Source: Streptomyces sp. NBC_00249 (GTDB taxonomy: Bacteria > Actinomycetota > Actinomycetes > Streptomycetales > Streptomycetaceae). Taken from it: a stretch of 64,000 nucleotides of DNA. Position 1 is the first letter of the stretch. Each line of letters starts with the position of its first letter. The stretch covers positions 186,001-250,000 of the forward strand of contig NZ_JAPEMV010000009.1 in the NCBI RefSeq assembly GCF_026342355.1, in the 5' to 3' direction. Below the pieces are notes generated by a model. The model was not told the DNA's origin. It did not search any database and was given only the letters and a program-made list of their open reading frames with translations. This document shows, one piece after another, positions 41,899-50,633 of the stretch. Both the position numbers and the translations under genes were made by a program.

Positions 41899-42115
41899 TA
41901 CACGAGAAGGGAGGTGGTTCCCGAAATGTACGGAAACCGGACGCGTGAGGTGGCTGCGGGCTAACGGCCCGTCGTCAGCAACGCACCCAGTGCGGTGCCC
42001 GGCGGAGTCGCCAGGTGCCAAACCCAAGCAGTCACCCGACCCGCGGGCTCGCCGGTACGTCCGGCCGGCCTCTCCCACTGCAGGGGAGAGACCCGAGCCC
42101 GCGGGTCGCCTGCGT
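41899..42115 (+). ncRNA. Candidate structured small RNA (about 220 nt)
   Basis: Downstream of the promoter at 41864 the sequence contains a 12-codon mini-gene (see 41926). It then has a large nested stem-loop: CGACCCGCGGGCTCG (42037-42051) pairs perfectly with CGAGCCCGCGGGTCG (42094-42108), with an inner CTCTCCC/GGGAGAG stem. The stem probably ends the transcript. No plus-strand gene follows, so it is not an attenuator for a neighbour. It may be an independent regulatory RNA, perhaps also coding for a short peptide. Nothing else is seen in 41770-42227 apart from the leader toward the leftward PH gene. Confidence 0.5.
41926..41964 (+). CDS. Mini-gene of 12 codons inside the candidate small RNA
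   Basis: ATG at 41926, eight bases after the excellent ribosome site AGGGAGGTGG, opens MYGNRTREVAAG and stops at TAA. The distance from the promoter places the ATG about 27 nt into the transcript. Either a short peptide or a ribosome-controlled RNA switch would need such a unit. Conservation across species cannot be checked here. Confidence 0.4.
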   Translation: MYGNRTREVAAG

Positions 42116-42227
42116 TTGCGGGCGACCCGGCGCCGTGTGGCGTGTGGCGTGTGCCGCTGAGGGACGCGGCCCGCGCCCAGGGGCACCGCCCGGGTCCAGC
42201 AGCGTCGTCCACTCCAGCGGCGCGGCC

Positions 42228-42881
42228 TCAGGGACAGAGCCGCTCGACGCGCCACTTGTCGCCGTCCAGGACGTACCGCAGCCGGTCGTGGAGCCGGTTC
42301 TCGTGGCCCTGCCAGAACTCCACCGCGTCGGGCACGACCCGGACGCCGCCCCACTCCGGCGGCACCGGCACCTGCTCCCCCTCCGGGTAGCGCTCCGCGA
42401 GCTCCGCGTACCGGCGGTCCAGCTCGTCGCGCGAGCCGATCACCCGGGACTGCTCGCTCGCCCACGCACCCAGCTGGGAGCCGTGCGGCCGGGCCCGGAA
42501 GTAGGCGGCCGTCTCGTCCCGGCCGATCTTCGCGGCGGTCCCGGTGACCACGACCTGGCGGGCGATCGGATGCCAGGGGAAGAGCAGCGAGACGTACGGG
42601 TTCTCGTCGATCTCCCGGCCCTTGCGCGAGCCGTAATTCGTGAAGAAGACGAAACCGCGCCCGTCGAACTGCTTCAGCAGCACCGTGCGGGAACTGGGCC
42701 GGCCGTCCGCGGAGGCGGTCGAGACGACCATGGCGTTGGGTTCGAAGACGTGCGCGTCGGCGGCCTGCCGGAACCAGCGGGCGAACTGCGCCATCGGGTC
42801 GTCGGCCAGGCTCTCCTCACGGACGATCTCGGAGCGGTACTGCTTGCGCATGACAGCGGGGTCAAGGTCCTGATCGGTCAC
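42228..42881 (-). CDS. pdxH: Pyridoxamine 5'-phosphate oxidase
   Basis: A 217-residue FMN enzyme oxidising PNP and PMP to pyridoxal 5'-phosphate. Family motifs: ASADGRPSSRTVLLKQFDGR, FFTNYGSRKGREIDENPYVS, RQVVVTGTAAKI and the C-terminal WQGHENRLHDRLRYVLDG ending WRVERLCP. Length and motifs match bacterial PdxH. It is divergent from citA across 208 bases. The structured RNA candidate lies just past its 3' end. Confidence 0.95.
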   Translation of the reverse strand: MTDQDLDPAVMRKQYRSEIVREESLADDPMAQFARWFRQAADAHVFEPNAMVVSTASADGRPSSRTVLLKQFDGRGFVFFTNYGSRKGREIDENPYVSLLFPWHPIARQVVVTGTAAKIGRDETAAYFRARPHGSQLGAWASEQSRVIGSRDELDRRYAELAERYPEGEQVPVPPEWGGVRVVPDAVEFWQGHENRLHDRLRYVLDGDKWRVERLCP

Positions 42882-43089
42882 GCCGACATCCTGCCCCAGG
42901 ACTCAGGCCGGGGGTGTGCCGTATGTCACGCTTCCGAACGCCAAGCGGAACGGACAAAATCTTGGGGCCGGTCCGAGGGGCCCTGTGGGGGTGACCATCG
43001 GCCGTGCCGGGCATCAACGGGGATGACCGCGCCGGACCGCGAATCACGCCGGGAGCCGCGCGTGTTCGCACTATCTGAGGAGCCGCCTG

Positions 43090-44196
43090 ATGTCCGATTT
43101 CGTACCCGGACTCGAAGGGGTCGTCGCGTTCGAGACGGAGATCGCCGAGCCTGACAAGGAAGGCGGATCGCTCCGCTACCGCGGGGTCGACATCGAAGAC
43201 CTGGTCGGCCACGTCTCCTTCGGGAACGTCTGGGGCCTGCTGGTCGACGGTGCGTTCAACCCCGGCCTGCCGGCCGCCGAACCCTTCCCGATCCCCGTCC
43301 ACTCCGGCGACATCCGCGTCGACGTGCAGTCCGCGCTCGCCATGCTCGCCCCCGTGTGGGGCCTGAAACCCCTGCTCGACATCGACGCCGAGACCGCGCG
43401 TGACGACCTCGCGCGGGCCGCCGTCATGGCCCTGTCCTACGTCGCCCAGTCCGCCCGCGGCCAGGGCCTGCCGATGGTGCCGCAGCGCGAGATCGACAAG
43501 GCCGAGTCCGTCGTCGAACGGTTCATGATCCGCTGGCGGGGCGAGCCCGACCCGAAGCACGTCAAGGCCGTCGACGCGTACTGGACCTCCGCCGCCGAGC
43601 ACGGCATGAACGCCTCCACGTTCACCGCGCGGGTCATCGCCTCCACCGGCGCGGACGTCGCGGCCGCGCTGTCCGGCGCGGTCGGCGCGATGTCCGGGCC
43701 GCTGCACGGCGGGGCGCCGTCCCGGGTGCTCGGCATGATCGAGGAGATCGAGCGCACCGGCGACGCCGTGGCGTACGTGAAGAAGGCCCTCGACAAGGGC
43801 GAGCGGCTCATGGGCTTCGGCCACCGCGTGTACCGCGCCGAAGACCCGCGCGCGCGGGTGCTGCGGCGCACCGCCAAGGAGCTGGACGCCCCGCGCTACG
43901 AGGTGGCCGCCGCGCTGGAGAAGGCCGCGCTCGAGGAACTGCACGCGCGCCGGCCCGACCGGGTGCTGGCCACCAACGTGGAGTTCTGGGCCGCGATCAT
44001 GCTGGACTTCGCGGAGGTCCCGGCGCACATGTTCACGTCCATGTTCAGCTGCGCCCGGACCGCCGGCTGGTCGGCGCACATCCTGGAGCAGAAGCGCACG
44101 GGCCGCCTGGTGCGGCCGTCGGCGCGCTACACCGGGCCGGGGAAGCGCGACCCGCGCGACATCGAGGGGTACGCGGACATGGCGGAGACCGCCTGA
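43090..44196 (+). CDS. citA: Citrate synthase 2
   Basis: A 368-residue citrate synthase condensing acetyl-CoA with oxaloacetate. Motifs: SLRYRGVDIEDLVGHVSFGN, the catalytic His in MGFGHRVYRAEDPRA, LSGAVGAMSGPLHGGAPSRV and the C-terminal catalytic Asp region VEFWAAIMLDFAEVP. ATG at 43090 follows GAGGAG. The shorter length compared with GltA matches the actinobacterial CitA-2 type. A tandem repeat follows its stop. Confidence 0.93.
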   Translation: MSDFVPGLEGVVAFETEIAEPDKEGGSLRYRGVDIEDLVGHVSFGNVWGLLVDGAFNPGLPAAEPFPIPVHSGDIRVDVQSALAMLAPVWGLKPLLDIDAETARDDLARAAVMALSYVAQSARGQGLPMVPQREIDKAESVVERFMIRWRGEPDPKHVKAVDAYWTSAAEHGMNASTFTARVIASTGADVAAALSGAVGAMSGPLHGGAPSRVLGMIEEIERTGDAVAYVKKALDKGERLMGFGHRVYRAEDPRARVLRRTAKELDAPRYEVAAALEKAALEELHARRPDRVLATNVEFWAAIMLDFAEVPAHMFTSMFSCARTAGWSAHILEQKRTGRLVRPSARYTGPGKRDPRDIEGYADMAETA

Positions 44197-44235
44197 TCGT
44201 TTTGAGTACCGGGCGCCGTGCTCCTTCGGGGGGTG

Positions 44236-44305
44236 CGGCGCCTTGTGCGTGCCGCGCCTTGTGTGGGTGCGGGCCTTGTGTGGGTGCGGGCCTTGTGTGG
44301 GTGCC
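44236..44305. repeat. Tandem repeat of a 17-base unit
   Basis: GCCTTGTGTGGGTGCGG repeats about three times (44258-44305), preceded by a diverged copy GCGCCTTGTGCGTGCC. It lies between citA and the convergent TetR gene. Copy number could vary between strains. Confidence 0.7.
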
Positions 44306-44311
44306 GCCCGG

Positions 44312-44917
44312 TCAGGCGAGCGTCGCCTCGATGATGCGGGACCACTGGGCCACCACGCGGGCGCGGCGGGCCGCGTCGTCGGTGAGGACGTTGGCCAGGC
44401 CGAGGCCGCGGGCCATGTCCAGGAGGCCCTGCACGGTCTCCCGTACGCCGGGGACCGACTCGTCCGCGCCGAGCAGCTCGACGGCGATGCGGTGGGTCTC
44501 GCGGCCCACGCGGGCCTCCAGCTCGGTGACGCGGGGGCGGAGCTGCTCCTCGTTGGAGGCGGCGACCCACAGCTGGAGGGCGGCGCGGAACAGGGTGCCG
44601 GTGTACAGCTCCACCAGGGCTTCGACGACCGCGGGGCGGGCGGCCGGGCCGGCGTGGAAGAGCTCGCGCAGGGCGGTGGAGCGTTCCTCCGAGACGTACT
44701 CGACGGCGGCCGTGAAGAGGTCCTCGCGGGTCGGGAAGTGGTGCTGGGCGGCGCCGCGCGAGACCCCGGCGCGTTCGGCGACGACGGCGACGGTGGAGCC
44801 TGCCCAGCCGTGCTCTGCGAGGCAGGAGACGGCTGCCTCCAGGAGGTGGCGGCGGGTGACGCGGCTGCGGGCCTGCTTGGGGGTCGTGGGGGTGGTCGCG
44901 TTTGTCAGCGTGCCCAT
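44312..44917 (-). CDS. TetR family transcriptional regulator
   Basis: A 201-residue TetR-type repressor from ATG 44917. The helix-turn-helix is AAVSCLAEHGWAGSTVAVVA through GVSRGAAQHHFPTREDLFTA. The all-helical ligand domain follows. The gene overlaps the enoyl-CoA hydratase stop by 13 bases, so the two are co-transcribed. The acyl-CoA context suggests it senses a CoA intermediate. A palindrome before the cluster (53314) is its candidate operator, by inference. Confidence 0.88.
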   Translation of the reverse strand: MGTLTNATTPTTPKQARSRVTRRHLLEAAVSCLAEHGWAGSTVAVVAERAGVSRGAAQHHFPTREDLFTAAVEYVSEERSTALRELFHAGPAARPAVVEALVELYTGTLFRAALQLWVAASNEEQLRPRVTELEARVGRETHRIAVELLGADESVPGVRETVQGLLDMARGLGLANVLTDDAARRARVVAQWSRIIEATLA

Positions 44918-45645
44918 GTGGGGTCCCGGCGTTCGAAGCGGGCGGTGATGCCTTCGCGGGCCTCGTCGGAGGCGAAGAGGCGGGCGGAGAGTTCCGTCAG
45001 GCGGGCGCCGTCGCGGGCCAGGGCCTCGCGGACCTCGGCGGTGACCATCTTCTTGGTCTCGGCCAGGGCCTGCGGGGAGGCCTTGCGCAGGCCGGCCAGG
45101 ACCGGGGCCAGGGCCGCGTCGACGTCGTCCTCGGTGTGGAGGGTCAGGAGGCCGATGCGGGCCGCCTCGGCGGCGTCGAAGGCCTCGGCGGTCAGGAAGT
45201 AGCGGGAGGCGGCGCGGGGGTCGAGGCGGGGCAGCAGGGGCATCGAGATGACGGCGGGGGCCAGGCCGAGGTGGGTCTCGGTGAAGGCGTACGAGGAGGC
45301 GGGGCCGGCGGCGGCGATGTCGCAGGCGCCGAGGAGGCCGAGGCCGCCGGCGCGGACGTGGCCGGTGACGCGGGCGACGACCGGCTTGGCGAGCTCGGTG
45401 AGCTCGCGGAGCAGGGCGAGGAAGTCGGCGGGGTCGCAGGGGGACTTCAGGTCGGCGCCCGCGCAGAAGGTGGTGCCGGTGTGGGTGAGGACGACGGCCC
45501 GGGTCGCGGGGTCCGCGGCGGCCGCCGCGAGGGCTTCGCGGAGCTCGGCGACCAGCTGGGCGGAGAGGGCGTTGCGGTTCGCCGGGGAGTCGAGGGTGAG
45601 CGTGGTGATGCCGGTCGCCTGGGCGGCGTGCACTCGTGGGGCCAT
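44905..45645 (-). CDS. Enoyl-CoA hydratase
   Basis: A 246-residue crotonase-fold enzyme from ATG 45645 with GGAGGAG upstream. Features: LTLDSPANRNALSAQLVAEL, the oxyanion loop FCAGADLKSPCDP, then GHVRAGGLGLLGACDIAAAG with the second oxyanion glycine. It adds water to an alpha,beta-unsaturated acyl-CoA. The crotonase acid/base residues are not both obvious, so a specialised activity is possible. It is separated from the upstream dehydrogenase by the palindromic element copy B, and is coupled to the TetR gene. Confidence 0.88.
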   Translation of the reverse strand: MAPRVHAAQATGITTLTLDSPANRNALSAQLVAELREALAAAAADPATRAVVLTHTGTTFCAGADLKSPCDPADFLALLRELTELAKPVVARVTGHVRAGGLGLLGACDIAAAGPASSYAFTETHLGLAPAVISMPLLPRLDPRAASRYFLTAEAFDAAEAARIGLLTLHTEDDVDAALAPVLAGLRKASPQALAETKKMVTAEVREALARDGARLTELSARLFASDEAREGITARFERRDPTWAR

Positions 45646-45692
45646 GTCTCCTCCGGAGGGGGTGCGTGGTGGGTGGTGGGTGGGCCGGGGCC

Positions 45693-45833
45693 GGGGTCGG
45701 GGACGGGGTGGGGTGCCGTCCGGGATAGGCATGATTTATGGCGCCCGCTCCGGGGTGAGTGTGCGGGGCGGCACCGCGCGCCAACAAATCACGTTTTACA
45801 TCCCGGACGACACCCCACCCCGTCCCCGACCCC
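45693..45833. repeat. Long palindromic element, copy B (inverted relative to copy A)
   Basis: Arms 45693-45725 and 45801-45833 are 33 bases each and complementary at 32, the exception a G-T. Between them the core reads, in the opposite orientation, the same conserved stretches as copy A: TAAAACGTGATTTGTTGGCG plus its continuation, and GGCGCCATAAATCATGCC. The arm sequences differ between copies (an extra GACGG-type segment here) yet remain paired within each copy. It lies between two genes of one direction. Confidence 0.8.
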
Positions 45834-45879
45834 TCACGTCTGTGATCCCGTCCCGGCAGCATCTTTTCCGCTGGCGCAG

Positions 45880-45952
45880 CCAAATCCAGCTCCGCCGGCC
45901 CAATCCAGCCTCGCCGGCGATTGAGGCGCCGGGGTTCGGGGGCTGGGGCCCG
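45880..45952 (+). repeat. Streptomyces-type dispersed repeat, intergenic copy
   Basis: AATCCAGCCTCGCCGGCGAT followed by TGAGGCGCCGGGGTTCGGGG, preceded by a shorter partial copy (AAATCCAGCTCCGCCGGCC). Diverged copies occur inside the coding regions at 50985-51140 and 57021-57099. Confidence 0.7.
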
Positions 45953-45958
45953 GGTGCC

Positions 45959-47116
45959 CTAGTAGGACTTGGGGAGGCCCAGGGTTTGGTGGGAGATGAA
46001 GTTCAGGATCATTTCGCGGCTGACCGGCGCGATGCGGGAGACGCGGGCCGCCGTGATGAGGGAGGCGAGGCCGTACTCACGGGTGAGGCCATTGCCGCCG
46101 AGGGTGTGGACCGCCTGGTCCACGGCCTTGACGCAGGCCTCGCCGGCGGCGTACTTCGCCATGTTGGCCGCCTCGCCCGCCGCCATGTCGTCCCCCGCGT
46201 CGTACAGGTGGGCGGCCTCCCGCATCATCAGGCGGGCCAGTTCCAGGTCGATGTGGGCGGCAGCCAGGGGGTGGGCGATGGCCTGGTGGCTGCCGATCGG
46301 CTCCTTCCAGACCTGGCGGGTCTTCGCGTAGTCGACGGCCCTGGCGAGGGCGTAGCGGCCCATGCCGATGGCGAAGGCGGCCGTCATGATGCGTTCGGGG
46401 TTGAGGCCGGCGAAGAGTTGGAGGAGGCCCGCGTCCTCGTCCCCGATGAGGGCTGAGGAGGGGAGTACTACGTCTTCGAGGAGCAGCTCGAATTGTTTTT
46501 CCGCTGCTTGGAGTTCCATGTCGATGGGGGTGTACGTGAAGCCGGGGGTGTCGCGGGGGACGATGAACAGGCAGGGCTTCAGGCGGCCCGTGCGGGCGTC
46601 TTCGGTGCGGCCGACGATGAGGGTGGCGTCGGCGATGTCGACGCCGGAGATGAAGACCTTGCGGCCGGTGAGGATCCAGTCGTCGCCGTCGCGGCGGGCG
46701 GTGGTGGTGATGCGGTGGGAGTTGGATCCGGCGTCGGGTTCGGTGATGCCGAAGGCCATGGTGAGGGTGCCGTCGGCGAGGCCGGGGAGCCAGGTCTGCT
46801 TCTGTTCGTCGGTGCCGAAGCGGGCGATGACCGTGCCGCAGATGGCGGGTGAGACGACCATCATGAGGAGCGGGCAGCCGGCGGCGCCGAGTTCTTCGAG
46901 GACGAGGGAGAGTTCGGTGATGCCGCCGCCTCCGCCGCCGTACTCCTCGGGGAGGTTGACGCCGAGGTAGCCGAGCTTGGCGGCGTCCGCCCACAGTTCG
47001 TCGGGGTGGCGGCCCTCGCGGGCGACGCGGGCGAGGTAGTCGCGGCCGTAGCGGCGGCCCAGGGCGGCTACCGCCGTGCGCAGGGCCTTGTGGTCTTCGG
47101 ATTCGGTGGGGCTCAT
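45959..47116 (-). CDS. Acyl-CoA dehydrogenase
   Basis: A 385-residue acyl-CoA dehydrogenase from ATG 47116. N-terminal helices (MSPTESEDHKALRTAVAALG), the FAD motif GITEPDAGSNSHRITTTA and KVFISGVDIADAT, then C-terminal YAKTRQVWKEPIGSHQAIAH and QAVHTLGGNGLTREYGLASL. It overlaps the biotin-carboxylase stop in ATGA. In this cluster it would give the unsaturated acyl-CoA that the carboxylase acts on, comparable to citronellyl-CoA or isovaleryl-CoA dehydrogenase. Confidence 0.9.
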   Translation of the reverse strand: MSPTESEDHKALRTAVAALGRRYGRDYLARVAREGRHPDELWADAAKLGYLGVNLPEEYGGGGGGITELSLVLEELGAAGCPLLMMVVSPAICGTVIARFGTDEQKQTWLPGLADGTLTMAFGITEPDAGSNSHRITTTARRDGDDWILTGRKVFISGVDIADATLIVGRTEDARTGRLKPCLFIVPRDTPGFTYTPIDMELQAAEKQFELLLEDVVLPSSALIGDEDAGLLQLFAGLNPERIMTAAFAIGMGRYALARAVDYAKTRQVWKEPIGSHQAIAHPLAAAHIDLELARLMMREAAHLYDAGDDMAAGEAANMAKYAAGEACVKAVDQAVHTLGGNGLTREYGLASLITAARVSRIAPVSREMILNFISHQTLGLPKSY

Positions 47117-49026
47117 GGCTGTTCCTCCTGGACTACGGCGAGCAGGGCGCCGAACTCGACCTGTCGGCCGGTGGTGGCGTGGAGCGCGGTGAGCGTGCCG
47201 GAGGTGGGAGCGAGGATGCGGTGCTCCATCTTCATGGCCTCCAGCCAGAGCAGGGGCTGCCCGGCGGTGACGGGGCTGCCGGGGGCGAGGCCCTCGGCGA
47301 CGCGGACGACGGTGCCGGGCATCGGGGCGAGCAGGGAACCCGGTTCGGTCCGGTCCTGGGGATCGGGGAAACGGGGGACGGGGAGGAGGGTGTGGGAGCC
47401 GAGGGGGGAGTCCACGTAGACGGTGTTCGATTTTTGTTTCACGTGGAACGTGTGGCGGATCCCCGCTACTTCGAGGGTGACGAGGGTGGGCGTGGCGGCC
47501 AGGACGCGGATTCCGGGGTGGTCCAGGGGGTGGTAGCGGGCTTCGTGTTCCTCGCCGTTCACCGTGTAGCGGCGGGTCTGCGGCTGGGAGCGGAGGTTGC
47601 GCCAGCCGCCGAGGCGGGCCGCGAGGGGGGCGTCGGGGGTGGGGGCCGCCTGGGCGAGGGCGGCGGCCAGGACGGCCGGGCCGGGGTGCGGGGTGTCGGC
47701 GGTGAGGGCGGTGAGGTGGCGGTCGTAGAAGCCGGTGTCGGGCGCGCCGGCGGTGAACTCCGGGTGGCGCAGGGAGCGTACGAGGAGGTCCCGGTTGGTC
47801 CGCAGGCCGTGGATCCGGGCACCGGACAGGGCGTGGGCGAGGATGCGGACGGCTTCCGCGCGGGTGGGGGCGTGGGCGACGACCTTGGCCAGCATCGGGT
47901 CGTAGTGGACGCCGACGGTGTCCCCGGCGGTGAAGCCGGTGTCCACGCGGACCGTGCCGGGGACGTCGAGGGTGTGCAGGGTCCCGGTCTGGGGTCGCCA
48001 GTCCTGGGCGGGGTCCTCGGCGTAGAGGCGGGCCTCGACGGCGTGGCCGGAGGGTTCCGGGGGTGTCAGGGGCAGGGCGGCGCCCTCGGCGACGCGCAGC
48101 TGGAGGGCGACCAGGTCGAGGCCGAAGACGGCTTCGGTGACGGGGTGTTCGACCTGGAGGCGGGTGTTCATCTCCAGGAAGTACGGGCGGCCGTCGGAGG
48201 TGACGAGGAACTCGACGGTGCCCGCGCCCCGGTAGGAGACCGCGCGGGCGGCGGCGACGGCGGCCGTGTGGAGGCTCTCGCGCAGGGGTTCCGGCAGGCC
48301 GGGGGCGGGGGCCTCCTCGATGACCTTCTGGTGGCGGCGCTGGAGGGAGCAGTCGCGGGTGCCCAGCGCCCAGACGGTGCCGTGGGCGTCGGCGAGGATC
48401 TGCACCTCGACGTGGCGGCCGCGCTCCACGTAGGGCTCGGCGAAGACCTCCCCGTCGCCGAAGGCGGAGCGGGCCTCGGCGGAGGCGGCGTCCAGGGCTT
48501 CCTTGAGGGCGTCGAGGTCCCGGACGACGCGCATGCCGCGTCCGCCGCCGCCCGCCGCGGCCTTCAGGAGCAGGGGCAGGTCGGCGGGGGTGGCGGTGGC
48601 CGGGTCGACGGGGTCGAGGAGGGGGACGCCGGCGGCGCGTACGAGGTCCTTGGCGCGGGTCTTGGAGGCCATGGCCTCGATCGCCCCGGGCGGCGGGCCG
48701 ATCCAGGTCAGACCGGCCGCGAGGACCTGGCGGGCGAAGTCGGCGTTCTCGGAGAGGAAGCCGTAGCCGGGGTGCACGGCGTCGGCGCCCGCCGCGCGGG
48801 CGGCCTCGATCAGCAGGTCGGCGCGCAGGTAGGTGTCGGCGGGGGCGGCGCCGGGCAGGCGGACGGCCGCGTCGGCCTCGCGTACGTGCAGGGCGTCGGC
48901 GTCGGGGTCGGAGTGGACGGCGACGGTGGCCAGGCCCAGGGCGCGGGCGGTACGGAAGATCCGTACGGCGATCTCGCCCCGGTTGGCGACGAGGAGGGAG
49001 GTGATCGGGTTCGTCGGTCGGGTCAT
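47113..49026 (-). CDS. Acyl-CoA carboxylase alpha subunit (biotin carboxylase plus biotin carrier)
   Basis: A 637-residue protein. Biotin carboxylase domains from the start: LLVANRGEIAVRIFRTARAL, the ATP-grasp glycine loop KAAAGGGGRGMRVV, EMNTRLQVEHPVTEAVFGLD, and the carboxylase C domain. After a divergent spacer, the C-terminal biotin carrier domain has the lysine in WLEAMKMEHRILAP. It carboxylates biotin for the beta subunit encoded upstream. Gene context suggests a 3-methylcrotonyl-, geranyl- or similar unsaturated acyl-CoA as substrate. Confidence 0.93.
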   Translation of the reverse strand: MTRPTNPITSLLVANRGEIAVRIFRTARALGLATVAVHSDPDADALHVREADAAVRLPGAAPADTYLRADLLIEAARAAGADAVHPGYGFLSENADFARQVLAAGLTWIGPPPGAIEAMASKTRAKDLVRAAGVPLLDPVDPATATPADLPLLLKAAAGGGGRGMRVVRDLDALKEALDAASAEARSAFGDGEVFAEPYVERGRHVEVQILADAHGTVWALGTRDCSLQRRHQKVIEEAPAPGLPEPLRESLHTAAVAAARAVSYRGAGTVEFLVTSDGRPYFLEMNTRLQVEHPVTEAVFGLDLVALQLRVAEGAALPLTPPEPSGHAVEARLYAEDPAQDWRPQTGTLHTLDVPGTVRVDTGFTAGDTVGVHYDPMLAKVVAHAPTRAEAVRILAHALSGARIHGLRTNRDLLVRSLRHPEFTAGAPDTGFYDRHLTALTADTPHPGPAVLAAALAQAAPTPDAPLAARLGGWRNLRSQPQTRRYTVNGEEHEARYHPLDHPGIRVLAATPTLVTLEVAGIRHTFHVKQKSNTVYVDSPLGSHTLLPVPRFPDPQDRTEPGSLLAPMPGTVVRVAEGLAPGSPVTAGQPLLWLEAMKMEHRILAPTSGTLTALHATTGRQVEFGALLAVVQEEQP

Positions 49027-49034
49027 GTGCGGGC

Positions 49035-50633
49035 TCACATCCGGAAGACGCCGAAGCCGCCACGGGCGCCCTCGACGGGGGCGTTGTGGACGGCCGACAG
49101 GCACAGGCCGAGGACGGTACGGGTGTCGCGCGGGTCGATGACCCCGTCGTCGTACAGCCGCCCGGACAGGAACAGGGGGAGGGACTCGGACTCGATCTGG
49201 GCTTCGACGAAGGCGCGCATCCCGGCGTCCTGTTCCTCGTCGTAGGGGAGCCCCTTGGCGGCGGCGGACTGCCGGGACACGATCGAGAGGACGCCGGCGA
49301 GCTGGGCCGGGCCCATGACGGCGGACTTGGCGCTGGGCCAGGCGAAGAGGAAGCGGGGCTCGTAGGCCCGTCCGCACATGCCGTAGTGGCCGGCGCCGTA
49401 GCTCGCGCCGATCAGGACGGAGAGGTGCGGGACGCGGGAGTTGGAGACCGCGTTGATCATCATCGAGCCGTGTTTGACGATGCCGCCCTGCTCGTACTCC
49501 TTGCCGACCATGTAGCCGGTGGTGTTGTGGAGGAAGAGGAGGGGGATGTCGCGCTGGTTGGCGAGCTGGATGAACTGGGCGGCCTTCTGCGACTCGGCGC
49601 TGAACAGGACCCCTTGGGCGTTGGCGAGGATGCCGACGGGGTAGCCGTGGAGGGTGGCCCAGCCGGTGACGAGGCTGGGGCCGTAGAGGGGCTTGAACTC
49701 GTCGAAGTCGGAGCCGTCGACGATGCGGGCAATGACCTCGCGCGGGTCGAAGGGGGTCTTCAGGTCGGGCGGGACGATGCCGAGGAGTTCCTCGGGGTCG
49801 TGGAGGGGTTCCTCGGCCGGGGCCGGTTCCGGGTGGGCCCTGCGGTGGTTGAGGCGGGCCACGATCCGGCGGGCCTGGCGGATCGCGTCGTACTCGTCGA
49901 GGGCGTAGTGGTCGGCGAGTCCGGAGACGCGGGCGTGCATCTCGGCGCCGCCGAGGGACTCGTCGTCGCTCTCCTCGCCGGTCGCCATCTTGACCAGGGG
50001 CGGGCCGCCGAGGAACACCTTCGAACGGTCCTTGATCATGACGGTGTGGTCGGACATGCCGGGGACGTACGCGCCGCCGGCGGTGGAATTGCCGAAGACG
50101 ACCGCGACGGTGGGGATGCCGGCGGCGGAGAGCCGGGTGAGGTCGCGGAAGATCGCACCGCCCGGGATGAAGATCTCCTTCTGGGAGGGGAGATCGGCGC
50201 CGCCGGACTCTACGAGGCTGATGACGGGCAGCCGGTTCTGCAGGGCGATCTCGTTGGCGCGCAGCGCCTTCTTCAGGGTCCAGGGGTTGCTGGCGCCACC
50301 GCGGACCGTGGGGTCGTTGGCGGTGACCAGGCATGCGACGCCCTCGACGGTACCGATGCCGGTGACCATCGAGGCGCCGACCGGGTAGTCGCTGCCCCAG
50401 GCCGCGAGCGCGGACAGCTCCAGGAACGGGGTGTCCGGGTCGAGGAGCAGCTCGACGCGCTCGCGGGCCAGGAGCTTGCCGCGGTCCCGGTGGCGGGCGG
50501 TGTACTTCTCGCCGCCGCCGGCCAGGGCCTTCGTGTGCTCGGCGTCGAGCGCGGCCAGGCGTTCGAGGGCGGCGGTACGGGCCTGCGTGTGCTCGGGGGC
50601 GAGCGGGTCGACGGTGGTGCCGAGGCGGGTCAT
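49035..50633 (-). CDS. Acyl-CoA carboxylase beta subunit (carboxyltransferase)
   Basis: A 532-residue carboxyltransferase from ATG 50633. Oxyanion-type motifs: VESGGADLPSQKEIFIPGGA, FGNSTAGGAYVPGMSDHTVM, FLHNTTGYMVGKEYEQGGIV and ASYGAGHYGMCGRAYEPRFL. The sequence is of the methylcrotonyl/geranyl-CoA carboxylase beta type rather than the propionyl type. It lies eight bases upstream of the alpha gene and overlaps the AtuA-like stop in ATGA. Confidence 0.93.
   Translation of the reverse strand: MTRLGTTVDPLAPEHTQARTAALERLAALDAEHTKALAGGGEKYTARHRDRGKLLARERVELLLDPDTPFLELSALAAWGSDYPVGASMVTGIGTVEGVACLVTANDPTVRGGASNPWTLKKALRANEIALQNRLPVISLVESGGADLPSQKEIFIPGGAIFRDLTRLSAAGIPTVAVVFGNSTAGGAYVPGMSDHTVMIKDRSKVFLGGPPLVKMATGEESDDESLGGAEMHARVSGLADHYALDEYDAIRQARRIVARLNHRRAHPEPAPAEEPLHDPEELLGIVPPDLKTPFDPREVIARIVDGSDFDEFKPLYGPSLVTGWATLHGYPVGILANAQGVLFSAESQKAAQFIQLANQRDIPLLFLHNTTGYMVGKEYEQGGIVKHGSMMINAVSNSRVPHLSVLIGASYGAGHYGMCGRAYEPRFLFAWPSAKSAVMGPAQLAGVLSIVSRQSAAAKGLPYDEEQDAGMRAFVEAQIESESLPLFLSGRLYDDGVIDPRDTRTVLGLCLSAVHNAPVEGARGGFGVFRM

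Noticed and set aside
47113..50334. A single giant minus-strand protein joining the carboxylase subunits
   Set aside because: The extension upstream of 49026 in that frame is Arg/Pro-rich shadow of the beta-subunit gene; the alpha subunit has its own ATG at 49026.
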